64,000 nucleotides of DNA from Pedobacter sp. FW305-3-2-15-E-R2A2. Lineage in GTDB: Bacteria > Bacteroidota > Bacteroidia > Sphingobacteriales > Sphingobacteriaceae. The notes under the pieces are model-generated. The model saw only the letters and a list, made by a program, of their open reading frames with translations, ran no database searches and was not told the DNA's origin. Location: the NCBI RefSeq assembly GCF_038446955.1, contig NZ_CP151803.1, positions 4,278,001-4,342,000 of the forward strand, given 5' to 3'. Below, one piece after another: positions 9,038 through 16,609 of the stretch (position 1 is its first letter; every line of letters begins with the position of its first letter). The translations under genes and the position numbers were made by a program.

Positions 9038-9856
9038 TTAGGCTTGTATAAATGCGACAAAATTACTGTCCAGCGCCTGTTTCGCTTTCTTTGCTTTTCG
9101 GGCAAATGCCGCCGGGGTACTGCCACTATAGCGTTTAAATTCCCTGCTGAGGTGGGATTGATCTGTATAGCCCAGCTCATGAGCTAAACTGGCAAGGTTA
9201 GAATCCGGATAAAGCCACAATTGGTTTCGCGCCTGCTCAAAGCGCATCAGGCCAGACACATCTTTAACCGTATAGCCGGAAGATTGCTTGAAGTTTCTTT
9301 CCAGAGTACGAACCGTCGCATGAGCCGCCGCTGCGACCTGGCTTACCGGTATGTTGCCCTTTGCTTCATTTATCGCAACTCCCGCTTTGAAGAGCATACT
9401 GTCAATAGCAACCCGCGACCGTGCCTCCAGAAAATATTGCTTTAACTCAGTCAGCGCCTCCGCTATCCTACCCCCAAGCATCAACTGATTCAACCTGGGT
9501 TGAAGCTGAGTGATGGGATGTTCAAATACGCGAATCCAGTCTCTACCGGAAGGCAGTCCGAGCAAGTCGAATACCGTCCAGGGAAAGCACCTGACCCCAA
9601 TGATTTCTAAACGGTTTTTCATGTAAAAGATAGCAGGTTGATTAAGTAAGCCCACCATAAACGGTGATGGCAATGGTTGCAACTCTCCGTTATTTACAAT
9701 GCTGCAGCTACCTCCGAAATGAAAAATAATTTCCGCGGAACCATCAGGTACAACCTCAAAACCCGATTCTGTTTCTCCGGACTCCCTTCTGTTGTACCAA
9801 AAGCACTTTATCGTATCCCGTAGTGCTTCAGGAGGTTCAAATTCTTGGTGCTGCAT
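9038..9856 (-). CDS. AraC family transcriptional regulator
   Basis: A 272-residue protein from the ATG at 9856; an extension to 9916 would cross the repeated operator-like sequence and is rejected. Residues 1-130 form a DUF6597-like N-terminal domain (VVPDGSAEIIFHFGG block). The C-terminus has the two AraC helix-turn-helix units: VSQVAAAAHATVRTLERNFK, then SLAHELGYTDQSHLSREFKR followed by SGSTPAAF. It is first in a minus-strand set with the flavin monooxygenase and tyrosinase and is the likely regulator of that set and of itself. The upstream region carries a repeated 12-mer that could be its binding site. Confidence 0.88.
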   Translation of the reverse strand: MQHQEFEPPEALRDTIKCFWYNRRESGETESGFEVVPDGSAEIIFHFGGSCSIVNNGELQPLPSPFMVGLLNQPAIFYMKNRLEIIGVRCFPWTVFDLLGLPSGRDWIRVFEHPITQLQPRLNQLMLGGRIAEALTELKQYFLEARSRVAIDSMLFKAGVAINEAKGNIPVSQVAAAAHATVRTLERNFKQSSGYTVKDVSGLMRFEQARNQLWLYPDSNLASLAHELGYTDQSHLSREFKRYSGSTPAAFARKAKKAKQALDSNFVAFIQA

Positions 9857-9882
9857 GTCGAAAGATAGGCATATTTCTATCC

Positions 9883-9928
9883 ATAGTTGTATATAACAAC
9901 CATAAGTAGCGTGCATACAACCATAAGT
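9883..9928. promoter_or_regulatory. Candidate AraC operator: repeated ACAACCATAAGT
   Basis: The 12-mer ACAACCATAAGT occurs exactly twice, at 9896-9907 and 9917-9928, 21 bases apart (two helical turns). A near-inverted copy, ATAGTTGT, lies at 9883-9890. The set begins 27 bases upstream of the AraC start codon. Direct repeats at one- or two-turn spacing are the usual AraC-family site form, so autoregulation or control of the downstream monooxygenase/tyrosinase genes is a fair inference. Confidence 0.55.
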
Positions 9929-10003
9929 TTCTGTAATTTCTTTGATTCTGGAAATCTATCCGAATACCTTTGCTATATCGAAAGAATAAATAAAGAGACC
10001 CTA

Positions 10004-10783
10004 CTATTTTTTATCGCTTTGCTGATATTTCTCAAAATCAGCCTTTGTCACTTTATCGCCCAGAAGGTAATAGCTTTCGAAAAGAATACTTCCATCGGGT
10101 TTGTACATGTGCGAAACGCCATGTCTTTTACCATTTTCATACATTGCATCCATGCTTTTTTTGCCCAAAGCGTAGGAAGTTGACAAACCGTTTTGCAAAT
10201 CGTCCTTATAATTGTTTTCTGTTATGATTTTACCATTATTAAAAACACGGTAAGGGCCATGTCGCAAATCATTTTCATAATAAGCCTCGGTACTCAGCTG
10301 ATCACCGGAATAGGTTAAAGACAAACCATGCTTTTTACCTGCCTTATAGGCTGATTTGTTGATGATTTTGCTTCCTTTATACATCTCGCTTAGGCCATCC
10401 TGCTTGCCGTCTTTATATTCCTGACGCAACCAAACCTGGTCCTCACTGTTATAGTTTTCCTTTAAACCATTGCGCAGACCATTTTTATAATGCAGTTTAC
10501 ATTCCATTTTTCCTCCCTGGGAATACCAAAAAGCCTCACCTGTAATCAATCCTTTATGAATGGTGTATAAAGCGAAACCGCCTTCATCAAAAGGGATTTT
10601 ATACTGGCCCTGTAATAGTTTGTGATTTAAAGACAGGACCATTTCAGTACTGTCTTTGTTATAGGTTTTCAGCAGATGCTCCCATTTAATTTCTTCGGGC
10701 AACTGTGCAAAAAGAGAGGTCCCCAGACAAAGAAAAACAAGGGTATAGCTAAGCTTTTTAACCATTTTCTGATGAATTTTCAT
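10004..10783 (-). CDS. Exported YwqK/MORN-2-repeat protein
   Basis: A 259-residue protein with a signal peptide (cleavage near SLFAQ). ATG 10783 and ATG 10765 are both possible starts; the second gives the shorter, more typical leader. From about residue 75 on there are six or more repeats of the form Y-x-x-G-x-(K/R)-x-G-x-x-x-x-Y (for example YKDGKQDGLSEMY, YENGKRHGVSHMY), the MORN-2/YwqK pattern. This family is often called an antitoxin in annotation pipelines, but a toxin partner is not visible here and the protein is secreted. It lies 11 bases after the B12-radical SAM gene on the same strand and is probably co-transcribed. Role unknown. Confidence 0.8.
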   Translation of the reverse strand: MKIHQKMVKKLSYTLVFLCLGTSLFAQLPEEIKWEHLLKTYNKDSTEMVLSLNHKLLQGQYKIPFDEGGFALYTIHKGLITGEAFWYSQGGKMECKLHYKNGLRNGLKENYNSEDQVWLRQEYKDGKQDGLSEMYKGSKIINKSAYKAGKKHGLSLTYSGDQLSTEAYYENDLRHGPYRVFNNGKIITENNYKDDLQNGLSTSYALGKKSMDAMYENGKRHGVSHMYKPDGSILFESYYLLGDKVTKADFEKYQQSDKK

Positions 10784-10794
10784 GTTTCTATATT

Positions 10795-13098
10795 TTATAA
10801 GACCAACAACCCAAAATCTCTTAAATTATAAATTGGTTCTGAATACCAGAACAATTCAAAATGCTCCATGCTGCTTTCAAAATCAGCCTTAATATCCTGG
10901 AATGTATATACCTGGGTATTGGAAACCGCTATTTTCTCTAAGATAGAACCGAGCCATGCCCCTTCATTTTTATTGACCTGAATCTCAAAGCTTTCCTTTT
11001 TATCATGAAAAGTCAAAATCGTCATCTCCAGAGGCTTGTTCTTTTTGTACTTGGTAAAACTTTCTGCTTCCGGCTTCCCTCCCAGCCAAACCACTTTAGC
11101 CGTTGGTTTAGTATTGAACTTACTTTCCTCTTTGATTGCTTTCTCAATAAAATCAGGAGCAATCGTTGTTTTTGGGATCTTAAAATCAAACCAGTCCTGC
11201 AATTTGTAATCGAAGCAAATGCCATGCATAAAATTGAAAAGCGATTTCTTCAAGCCAAAACTGAATTTATTATGATCTATTCCTGTTTTATCGATGTAAT
11301 TGATGTCATTATTGGCAAAGGTTCCGATCGCTTCGGTCTCTTTGACCACCCCGAATTTTTCAGGATACATGCCCACAGGGCTATGTGCAGTCATCGCAAA
11401 CTGATGCCAGAAGCCAGATTGAAGCACTCCTGCTTCAAACAATTGTCGCACCATTTCCAGACTGTCTATGGTCTCCTGAATGGTCTGTGTCGGATATCCA
11501 TACATCAGATAAGCATGAACCAATACCCCTGCTTCCGTAAAATTCCGGGTAACCTGGGCAACCTGTTCAACCGTCACTCCTTTATCGATTAGCTTTAATA
11601 AGCGATCCGATGCTACCTCTAAACCGCCGGAAACGGCAATACAACCTGATGCTTTAAGCAGCAGGCATAAATCTCTGGTAAAGCTTTTCTCAAACCGGAT
11701 ATTTGTCCACCAGGTAACAGAAATTTTTCTTCTTAAAATTTCGAGTGCGACTTCCCGCATCAGCGCTGGTGGTGCTGCTTCGTCTACAAAATGAAAACCA
11801 TTCTGCCCCGTTTTTTCACTTAAGTCCTCAATTCGATCTACAATCAGTTTAGCAGCAACGGGTTCATAGACTTTAATATAATCCAAAGAAATATCACAAA
11901 ATGTACATTTTCCCCAATAACAACCATGCGCCATGGTCAGTTTATTCCAACGCCCATCGCTCCACATCCGGTGCATTGGATTTACAATTTCTATCACCGA
12001 AATGTATTGGTCCAGTTTCAAATCGCTATAATCCGGCGTTCCTACATCAGACTGTTTATAATCACTTCTTAATGCGTCATTTCTATAGGTAACCTCTCCA
12101 TTTTCCAATAAAAAGGTTCTTTTATACAAGTTAAAATCTCCACCTTTTATGATCGAATTATAGATCAGTTCCACAGGCAATTCCCCATCATCCAGGGAGA
12201 TATAATCGAAAAATTCAAAGACTCTTTTATCAGAAAGGGAACGCAATTCTGTATTGGGAAATCCGCCACCCATGGAGGTTTTAATCTCAGGATAATTTCT
12301 TTTTACAAACTGTGCGCAGCGGAAAGCGGCATATAAATTTCCCGGAAAGGGAACAGAGATCAGGAATAACTTCGGTTGAACAATGGCAATTTTCTCTTCT
12401 AAAATTTCAACCAGGATCTTATCCATATAGGTGTACTCCTGGTTTAAAGCTTCGTAAAGCTCATCAAAGGAGTTTGCACTTCTGCCTAACCTTTCGGCAT
12501 AACGGCTAAAGCCAAAATTCGGATCAATACATTCGATAATAAAATCCGAAATATCCTCAAGATATAATGTGGCTAAATGTTTGGCCTTATCCTGCGTTCC
12601 CATGACGCCAAATGCCCAATCCAGCTCTTCCAATTCCGCAAATCGCGATGCTTCCGGCAAAAAATCCTCTTGACAGATTTGCAAAGCCAGGGTTGGGTTT
12701 TTACCTTGCAAAAAGGCAATAACGGCATCAATAGTCTTGATGTACTCGTTTTTTAAGGCAAGAATTCGCTTTGCATTTAAGCTCTTTTGCTGATGACGGA
12801 GCCCTTCGGCATGGCCGAACAAATCTTCCAGACCTTTCCTGCAAAACAAGGCCAAAATTACCTCAATACCTAAATCAGCCTGCGTCGAAGAAATATCTTT
12901 AGTATTCAAAAATCCTTTGATATAGGCAGTTGCAGGATACGGGGTATTCAGCTGGGTAAAGGGAGGCGTAACAAGGAAAAGATCTGTTTTCAAAATGGAA
13001 TTGTATTTCCTGACAAAAATATCCATAATTATTTTAGTATCGGCCTTTCTCAAATGATAAAATTCACCTGCATGCTGATGGAGCAATGATTTTGACAT
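10795..13098 (-). CDS. Cobalamin-binding radical SAM protein
   Basis: A 767-residue protein. The N-terminal part has an LVTPPF/YPATAYIKGFL block and a mid-region FLISVPFPGNLYAAF/GGGFPNTELR block that look like a B12-binding Rossmann domain. The radical SAM core starts at HGCYWGKCTFCD: the three cysteines are 393, 398 and 401, a CX4CX2C spacing rather than the common CX3CX2C. Later blocks (SGGLEVAS, LMYGYPTQT) fit the radical SAM barrel. B12-radical SAM enzymes catalyse methylations or rearrangements on unactivated carbons, often in natural-product or RiPP maturation. No precursor peptide is seen nearby; a YwqK-like exported protein follows. An internal ATG at 13026 is an alternative start. 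Confidence 0.85.
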   Translation of the reverse strand: MSKSLLHQHAGEFYHLRKADTKIIMDIFVRKYNSILKTDLFLVTPPFTQLNTPYPATAYIKGFLNTKDISSTQADLGIEVILALFCRKGLEDLFGHAEGLRHQQKSLNAKRILALKNEYIKTIDAVIAFLQGKNPTLALQICQEDFLPEASRFAELEELDWAFGVMGTQDKAKHLATLYLEDISDFIIECIDPNFGFSRYAERLGRSANSFDELYEALNQEYTYMDKILVEILEEKIAIVQPKLFLISVPFPGNLYAAFRCAQFVKRNYPEIKTSMGGGFPNTELRSLSDKRVFEFFDYISLDDGELPVELIYNSIIKGGDFNLYKRTFLLENGEVTYRNDALRSDYKQSDVGTPDYSDLKLDQYISVIEIVNPMHRMWSDGRWNKLTMAHGCYWGKCTFCDISLDYIKVYEPVAAKLIVDRIEDLSEKTGQNGFHFVDEAAPPALMREVALEILRRKISVTWWTNIRFEKSFTRDLCLLLKASGCIAVSGGLEVASDRLLKLIDKGVTVEQVAQVTRNFTEAGVLVHAYLMYGYPTQTIQETIDSLEMVRQLFEAGVLQSGFWHQFAMTAHSPVGMYPEKFGVVKETEAIGTFANNDINYIDKTGIDHNKFSFGLKKSLFNFMHGICFDYKLQDWFDFKIPKTTIAPDFIEKAIKEESKFNTKPTAKVVWLGGKPEAESFTKYKKNKPLEMTILTFHDKKESFEIQVNKNEGAWLGSILEKIAVSNTQVYTFQDIKADFESSMEHFELFWYSEPIYNLRDFGLLVL

Positions 13099-13228
13099 CA
13101 GGACCGCCCCTGCTGCTGCAATTCAGAGGAGCTTTACATTATTTATAATTTTATGATTACTTTGTCATTTAGGCAATAAGAACGGTTATATTTTACAGGC
13201 ATAGATTTTTTACGATTAAAACATTTCC

Positions 13229-13696
13229 ATGGAACCCCTCATTATCAGAAAAGCAATGATAAATCTATATGCTTTGTTAGCGTTGTCAGTCGCAGCAATC
13301 GCACTTTTTATCTATATTTTTTATGGAGATTTTACACTGATCACGATAGGCATCATCGCTGTTTTCAGTCTATTTCCAGGATGGCTTTTTATTTATGCCC
13401 TCCGCGAGCTGATCAGAAAAACACCTCATATGACTTTTACAGAAGAAGGATTGCTCATTAAAGCACATCATTTTTATGCCTGGGAAAACATAGATGATTT
13501 TACATTCGGCATCGAGGAAGTAGGACGTGATAATGCCGGAAGCATCTATAAAAATTACATCACATTATTATTAAAAGATGGCAGCGCGGCGAAAGTTCCA
13601 GTATCCCATCTGGATAGGAAGGCCGAGGAAATCATGTACTTACTTGGGGAATACAAGCGTAGTTCAGCTGATGCGCAAAGACCTTTGGAACAATAA
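13229..13696 (+). CDS. STM3941-like PH-domain membrane protein
   Basis: A 155-residue protein with two adjacent transmembrane helices (about 12-35 and 38-60) and a C-terminal soluble domain of pleckstrin-homology-like pattern (MTFTEEGLLIKAHHFYAWENI, partly quoted). This architecture matches the STM3941/YdbT-like small membrane proteins. It is divergent from the radical SAM gene and converges on the LuxR region, ending four bases from a coding-like fragment. Function unknown. Confidence 0.7.
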   Translation: MEPLIIRKAMINLYALLALSVAAIALFIYIFYGDFTLITIGIIAVFSLFPGWLFIYALRELIRKTPHMTFTEEGLLIKAHHFYAWENIDDFTFGIEEVGRDNAGSIYKNYITLLLKDGSAAKVPVSHLDRKAEEIMYLLGEYKRSSADAQRPLEQ

Positions 13697-13699
13697 ACA

Positions 13700-13879
13700 C
13701 TACTCGATTTCTCCCAAAAACGTCTGCCAGACTTCTTTCGAGTTCCCCACAAACGTTTTAAAATCTTTGGTCAGGTAAATCCGTTGGGCCACATCTAACT
13801 CCGTTTTCTTACTGCCATTTAATATTTTAACAGTATAAGTAGTTTGCCAGCTGTCCGACTCTATCTGTTGACTGATCAG
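13700..13879 (-). pseudogene. Coding-like open frame without a start codon
   Basis: Downstream of the LuxR stop, the minus strand stays open for 59 codons in the frame one base behind the LuxR frame and stops at 13700-13702, filling almost exactly the gap to the convergent gene ending at 13696. The deduced peptide begins LISQQIESDSWQTTYTVKIL and ends SKEVWQTFLGEIE. It is hydrophilic, varied and looks like real protein. Upstream the frame is open into the LuxR gene as far as a TGA but contains no ATG, GTG or TTG. It may be the tail of a gene that lost its 5' end, a frameshifted gene, or a small protein with a rare start such as CTG at 13879. Not assigned to a family. Confidence 0.45.
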
Positions 13880-14637
13880 ATAATTTTGCTGTTTACCGCA
13901 TAAGAGAGCGCTTCGACGATAGTGCTGACGCCCAAACGCTCAAAGATTCGCCTTCTATAATATTTAACTGTATCCGGAGCGACAAATATTTTTTCTGCGA
14001 TCTGGTTGATCGTTAGCCCCTGTGCGTGCAGCTGCAAGATTTCGATCTCCCTTTTTGTGAGTTTTGGTTTCTCTGATTTGCGCCAGACATTATTTACCAG
14101 ATCCAGTTCCCAAATTTCATCAGCGCCCTGTTTGTAGATATAAACGTTGCCCGCATTTTTATGATGCGAAATAGAAACGATACACATCGCCTTCCACAGC
14201 TTTCCCTCGCTGGTTAGAAACAAGGGGGTAAGTTTATGATTGATCAGAACAAGTTTACCATCCTTATTCTCCAAATGGAAATCATAAGTGATGCTATACT
14301 GCTTTTTTTCCTCCCCCGGCAGCTTTTCGAAGAAATCAAATCCTGCATTATTGATCAGAGTCAACAATTCCAAATCATCTTCAGGAACGTTTTTAAAATA
14401 GAACTCATAGCCCATATTCAGAACTTCTTCAGGGGAATGCCCAGCTAAAAACAACGGGTTTTCTGAAACGTACTCAAAAGTCATTTTCTCATAATCAATC
14501 ACATATACGCTTTCATAGGTTAGCCGCGCAAAAGATTTGAGCGCTTCTAAATAATCTTTCTGAAGAAGGCGGTCCTCTTCAGAGATTTTCCCTACGTTAT
14601 TCTTAGTAAGCAGGCTTGAACTCATTTTATTCTTCAT
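13876..14637 (-). CDS. LuxR-type transcriptional regulator with PAS-like sensor domain
   Basis: A 253-residue protein. Residues about 35-165 look like a PAS domain (YVIDYEKMTFEYVSENPLFL, HSPEEVLNMG, then beta strands ending VSISHHKN). Residues about 190-250 are a GerE/LuxR helix-turn-helix: LTKREIEILQLHAQGLTINQ, then IAEKIFVAPDTVKYYRRRIF and a LGVST block. This PAS-LuxR form is common in Bacteroidota and usually reads an internal ligand rather than homoserine lactones. It is divergent from a DUF3667 gene, with a palindrome between the two. Its 3' end overlaps a coding-like fragment in another frame. Confidence 0.85.
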   Translation of the reverse strand: MKNKMSSSLLTKNNVGKISEEDRLLQKDYLEALKSFARLTYESVYVIDYEKMTFEYVSENPLFLAGHSPEEVLNMGYEFYFKNVPEDDLELLTLINNAGFDFFEKLPGEEKKQYSITYDFHLENKDGKLVLINHKLTPLFLTSEGKLWKAMCIVSISHHKNAGNVYIYKQGADEIWELDLVNNVWRKSEKPKLTKREIEILQLHAQGLTINQIAEKIFVAPDTVKYYRRRIFERLGVSTIVEALSYAVNSKII

Positions 14638-14663
14638 TTGCCAGGATTAACAGGAGATAAATT

Positions 14664-14677
14664 TACACTAAAGTGTA
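14664..14677. promoter_or_regulatory. Palindrome between divergent luxR-type and DUF3667 genes
   Basis: TACACTAAAGTGTA is a perfect inverted repeat with six-base arms and an AA centre. It sits 27 bases upstream of the LuxR-type start codon and just before the TATTTTTG element that faces the DUF3667 gene. Position and symmetry fit a dimeric regulator's operator, most simply the adjacent LuxR-type protein, but this is inference. Confidence 0.45.
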
Positions 14678-14688
14678 GTCTCTGAGAA

Positions 14689-14696
14689 TATTTTTG
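14689..14696 (+). promoter_or_regulatory. Bacteroidota -7 element (TATTTTTG)
   Basis: TATTTTTG matches TAnnTTTG, the -7 element recognised by the Bacteroidota primary sigma factor. It lies about 30 bases before the preferred ATG of the DUF3667 gene. No convincing TTTG -33 element is seen upstream. Confidence 0.35.
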
Positions 14697-14725
14697 TGTT
14701 GACTTTTGCAGAAACCAACCTCTGT

Positions 14726-15502
14726 ATGATGATGAACCCCGATCCGGTCATGACCATGACGAATTGCAAAAACTGCAACAAGTCTGTCAATGGTAATTTT
14801 TGTTGCAATTGCGGTCAGCCGCTAAAGACCAAAAGAGTTGACGGACATTATATCCTGCATGAAATTCAGCATATTTTACATTTTGAAAAGGGCATCTTAT
14901 ATACCGTAAAAGAGTTGCTGATCAGACCGGGACAAAGTATAAGAGAATTCATTACAGCGAACAGAAGCAGATTGGTAAAGCCGATTATATTTATCATCGT
15001 CAGCTCCTTAATATACAGCCTGATCAATCATTTCTTTCATATTGAAGAACGATACGCTGACCATCAGCACCTACAAAAAGGCGCAATAAGTTTGATTTTC
15101 AACTGGATTCAAAGTCATTATGGCTATGCAAATATCATCATGGGTCTATTTATCGCCTTTTGGCTAAAACTATTTTTCGGAAAGTCCGGCTACAATTTTT
15201 TCGAAATATTAATTCTCTTGTGTTTTGTGATGGGAATGGGAATGCTGATGTCTTCTGTTTTTGCACTTTTCGAAGGATTGACCCCACTAAAGCTGAAGAG
15301 AATTTCGGACGTGATAGGGATATGCTATTGCGCATGGGCAATTGGACGATTTTACGATCAAAAGAAAGTAACCAGCTATTTAAAAACGCTGGTTGCCTAC
15401 CTGTTAGGAATGCTGACCTTCTTTATTTCAGCGGTACTTTTAGCTTTCTTAATTGACAAAATCCCCGCTTACATTGGTTTTATCAATTACATTACGTTTT
15501 AA
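14726..15502 (+). CDS. DUF3667 membrane protein with zinc ribbon
   Basis: About 258 residues. Near the N-terminus is a CX2C...CX2C zinc ribbon (NCKNCNKS, then CNCGQP), followed by a conserved polar region (GILYTVKELLIRPGQSIREF) and at least four transmembrane helices. This is the DUF3667 architecture, common in Bacteroidota and of unknown function. The start is uncertain: ATGs at 14726, 14729, 14732, 14750 and 14756 are all in frame. 14750 or 14756 would place the zinc ribbon right at the N-terminus, as is common in the family. It is divergent from the PAS-LuxR gene. Confidence 0.8.
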   Translation: MMMNPDPVMTMTNCKNCNKSVNGNFCCNCGQPLKTKRVDGHYILHEIQHILHFEKGILYTVKELLIRPGQSIREFITANRSRLVKPIIFIIVSSLIYSLINHFFHIEERYADHQHLQKGAISLIFNWIQSHYGYANIIMGLFIAFWLKLFFGKSGYNFFEILILLCFVMGMGMLMSSVFALFEGLTPLKLKRISDVIGICYCAWAIGRFYDQKKVTSYLKTLVAYLLGMLTFFISAVLLAFLIDKIPAYIGFINYITF

Positions 15503-15732
15503 TAAAGGCAATACTGACCATTGCCTTTATCATCTTAACTATTTATTTTCGAAAGTTACCTCCGGTCGCTACACAACTGGCAAGATATTTACAGGCAACA
15601 GAAGTAATCAGCGCTGATGCTCAAAATTACAGTGTTTCAAAAACATTAAATATTTTTGGAGATCCCATTGGAACCTACAAAGGTCAGTGTGGAAAACTCA
15701 ATACGATCATCATCCGTTCAAGAAAAACGTAG
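15481..15732 (+). pseudogene. Coding-like open frame without a start codon (small membrane protein remnant)
   Basis: From about 15460 to the TAG at 15730-15732 the third reading frame relative to DUF3667 stays open. It encodes a plausible anchored peptide: a hydrophobic helix (LIKAILTIAFIILTIYF), then RKLPPVATQLARYLQATEVI and a polar tail ending TIIIRSRKT. There is no ATG, GTG or TTG in the open part, whose 5' end overlaps the end of the DUF3667 gene. The combination of a membrane helix and a varied soluble tail is hard to explain by chance. It may be a 5'-truncated gene or one using a rare start codon. Its beginning overlaps a perfect hairpin. Confidence 0.4.
15502..15530 (+). terminator. 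Hairpin after the DUF3667 gene
   Basis: ATAAAGGCAAT and ATTGCCTTTAT form a perfect 11-base stem with a 7-base loop, starting at the last base of the DUF3667 stop codon. The tail (CATCTT) is only weakly T-rich, so termination may be partial. The hairpin lies within the start-less open frame described separately. Confidence 0.5.
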
Positions 15733-15798
15733 CTTTCAATTGACAAATTTGGTATATTATCCTGCAGAAAATTCAATGTCCTTTATAAAGCAAAAATC

Positions 15799-16599
15799 AT
15801 GACTGACATCAATTACCTCGCCATCAACAAACAATCCTGGAATAACAGAACAGACGCACATTTAAAATCAGCATTCTACGATCTTGATGGCTTTTTAAAA
15901 GGAAAATCTTCGCTCAATGACATTGAGTTAAATCTATTGGGCAATATTGAAGGGAAATCAATTCTACATTTACAATGTCACTTTGGCCAGGATACCATTT
16001 CTTTAAGTCAGCTTGGAGCCGAAGTTACCGGAGTTGACCTTTCAGATAAAGCCATAGAAAGTGCAAAAAGCATTGCAAGCCAAATGAACTCAACAGCTAA
16101 ATTCATCTGTTGTAACATTTACGACCTACCCAATCATTTAGAGCAAAAGTTCGATATCATTTTTACAAGTTACGGAACAATCACCTGGTTGCCCGACCTT
16201 CAGGAATGGGCAAAACTCATCTCAAATTACCTGAAACCTGAGGGACGATTCATATTCGCAGAATTCCATCCTGTGGTATGGATGTTTGACGATAATTTCG
16301 AGACTGTTGCCTACAATTACTTCAATTCAGGTCCGATTCTCGAAACTGAAAGTGGAACTTATGCTGACCGGAATGCCGAAATTACCCAACAGTATGTTTG
16401 CTGGAACCATAGTATGGCTGAGGTCATCAGCGCTTTAATTACAAATGGACTTGAGATCAAGACTTTCCAGGAATTCGACTATTCACCATATAATTGCTTT
16501 AATAAGACCATCGAGTTTGAACCAGGAAAATATAGAATTGAACATTTGGACGACAAGATACCGATGGTTTATGCCATTGAAGCAACCAGGAAACCATAA
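15799..16599 (+). CDS. Class I SAM-dependent methyltransferase
   Basis: A 266-residue protein. Motif I is seen as LHLQCHFGQDTISLSQLGAE near residues 55-75, followed by VTGVDLSD (acidic ribose contact, motif II) and FDIIFTSYG (motif IV). This is the standard class I fold for transfer of methyl from S-adenosylmethionine. The substrate is not recognisable; close relatives are annotated only as class I methyltransferases. It converges on the DinB-like gene with only 10 bases between stops. Confidence 0.85.
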   Translation: MTDINYLAINKQSWNNRTDAHLKSAFYDLDGFLKGKSSLNDIELNLLGNIEGKSILHLQCHFGQDTISLSQLGAEVTGVDLSDKAIESAKSIASQMNSTAKFICCNIYDLPNHLEQKFDIIFTSYGTITWLPDLQEWAKLISNYLKPEGRFIFAEFHPVVWMFDDNFETVAYNYFNSGPILETESGTYADRNAEITQQYVCWNHSMAEVISALITNGLEIKTFQEFDYSPYNCFNKTIEFEPGKYRIEHLDDKIPMVYAIEATRKP

Positions 16600-16609
16600 A
16601 TCTTTTTAA

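Noticed and set aside
10004..10783. YwqK protein as half of a toxin-antitoxin system
   Set aside because: It has a signal peptide, and no toxin gene is adjacent; the name reflects annotation habit.
11005..11592. 195-codon plus-strand open frame inside the radical SAM gene
   Set aside because: Antisense to a well-supported coding region; composition follows the reverse of the real codons.
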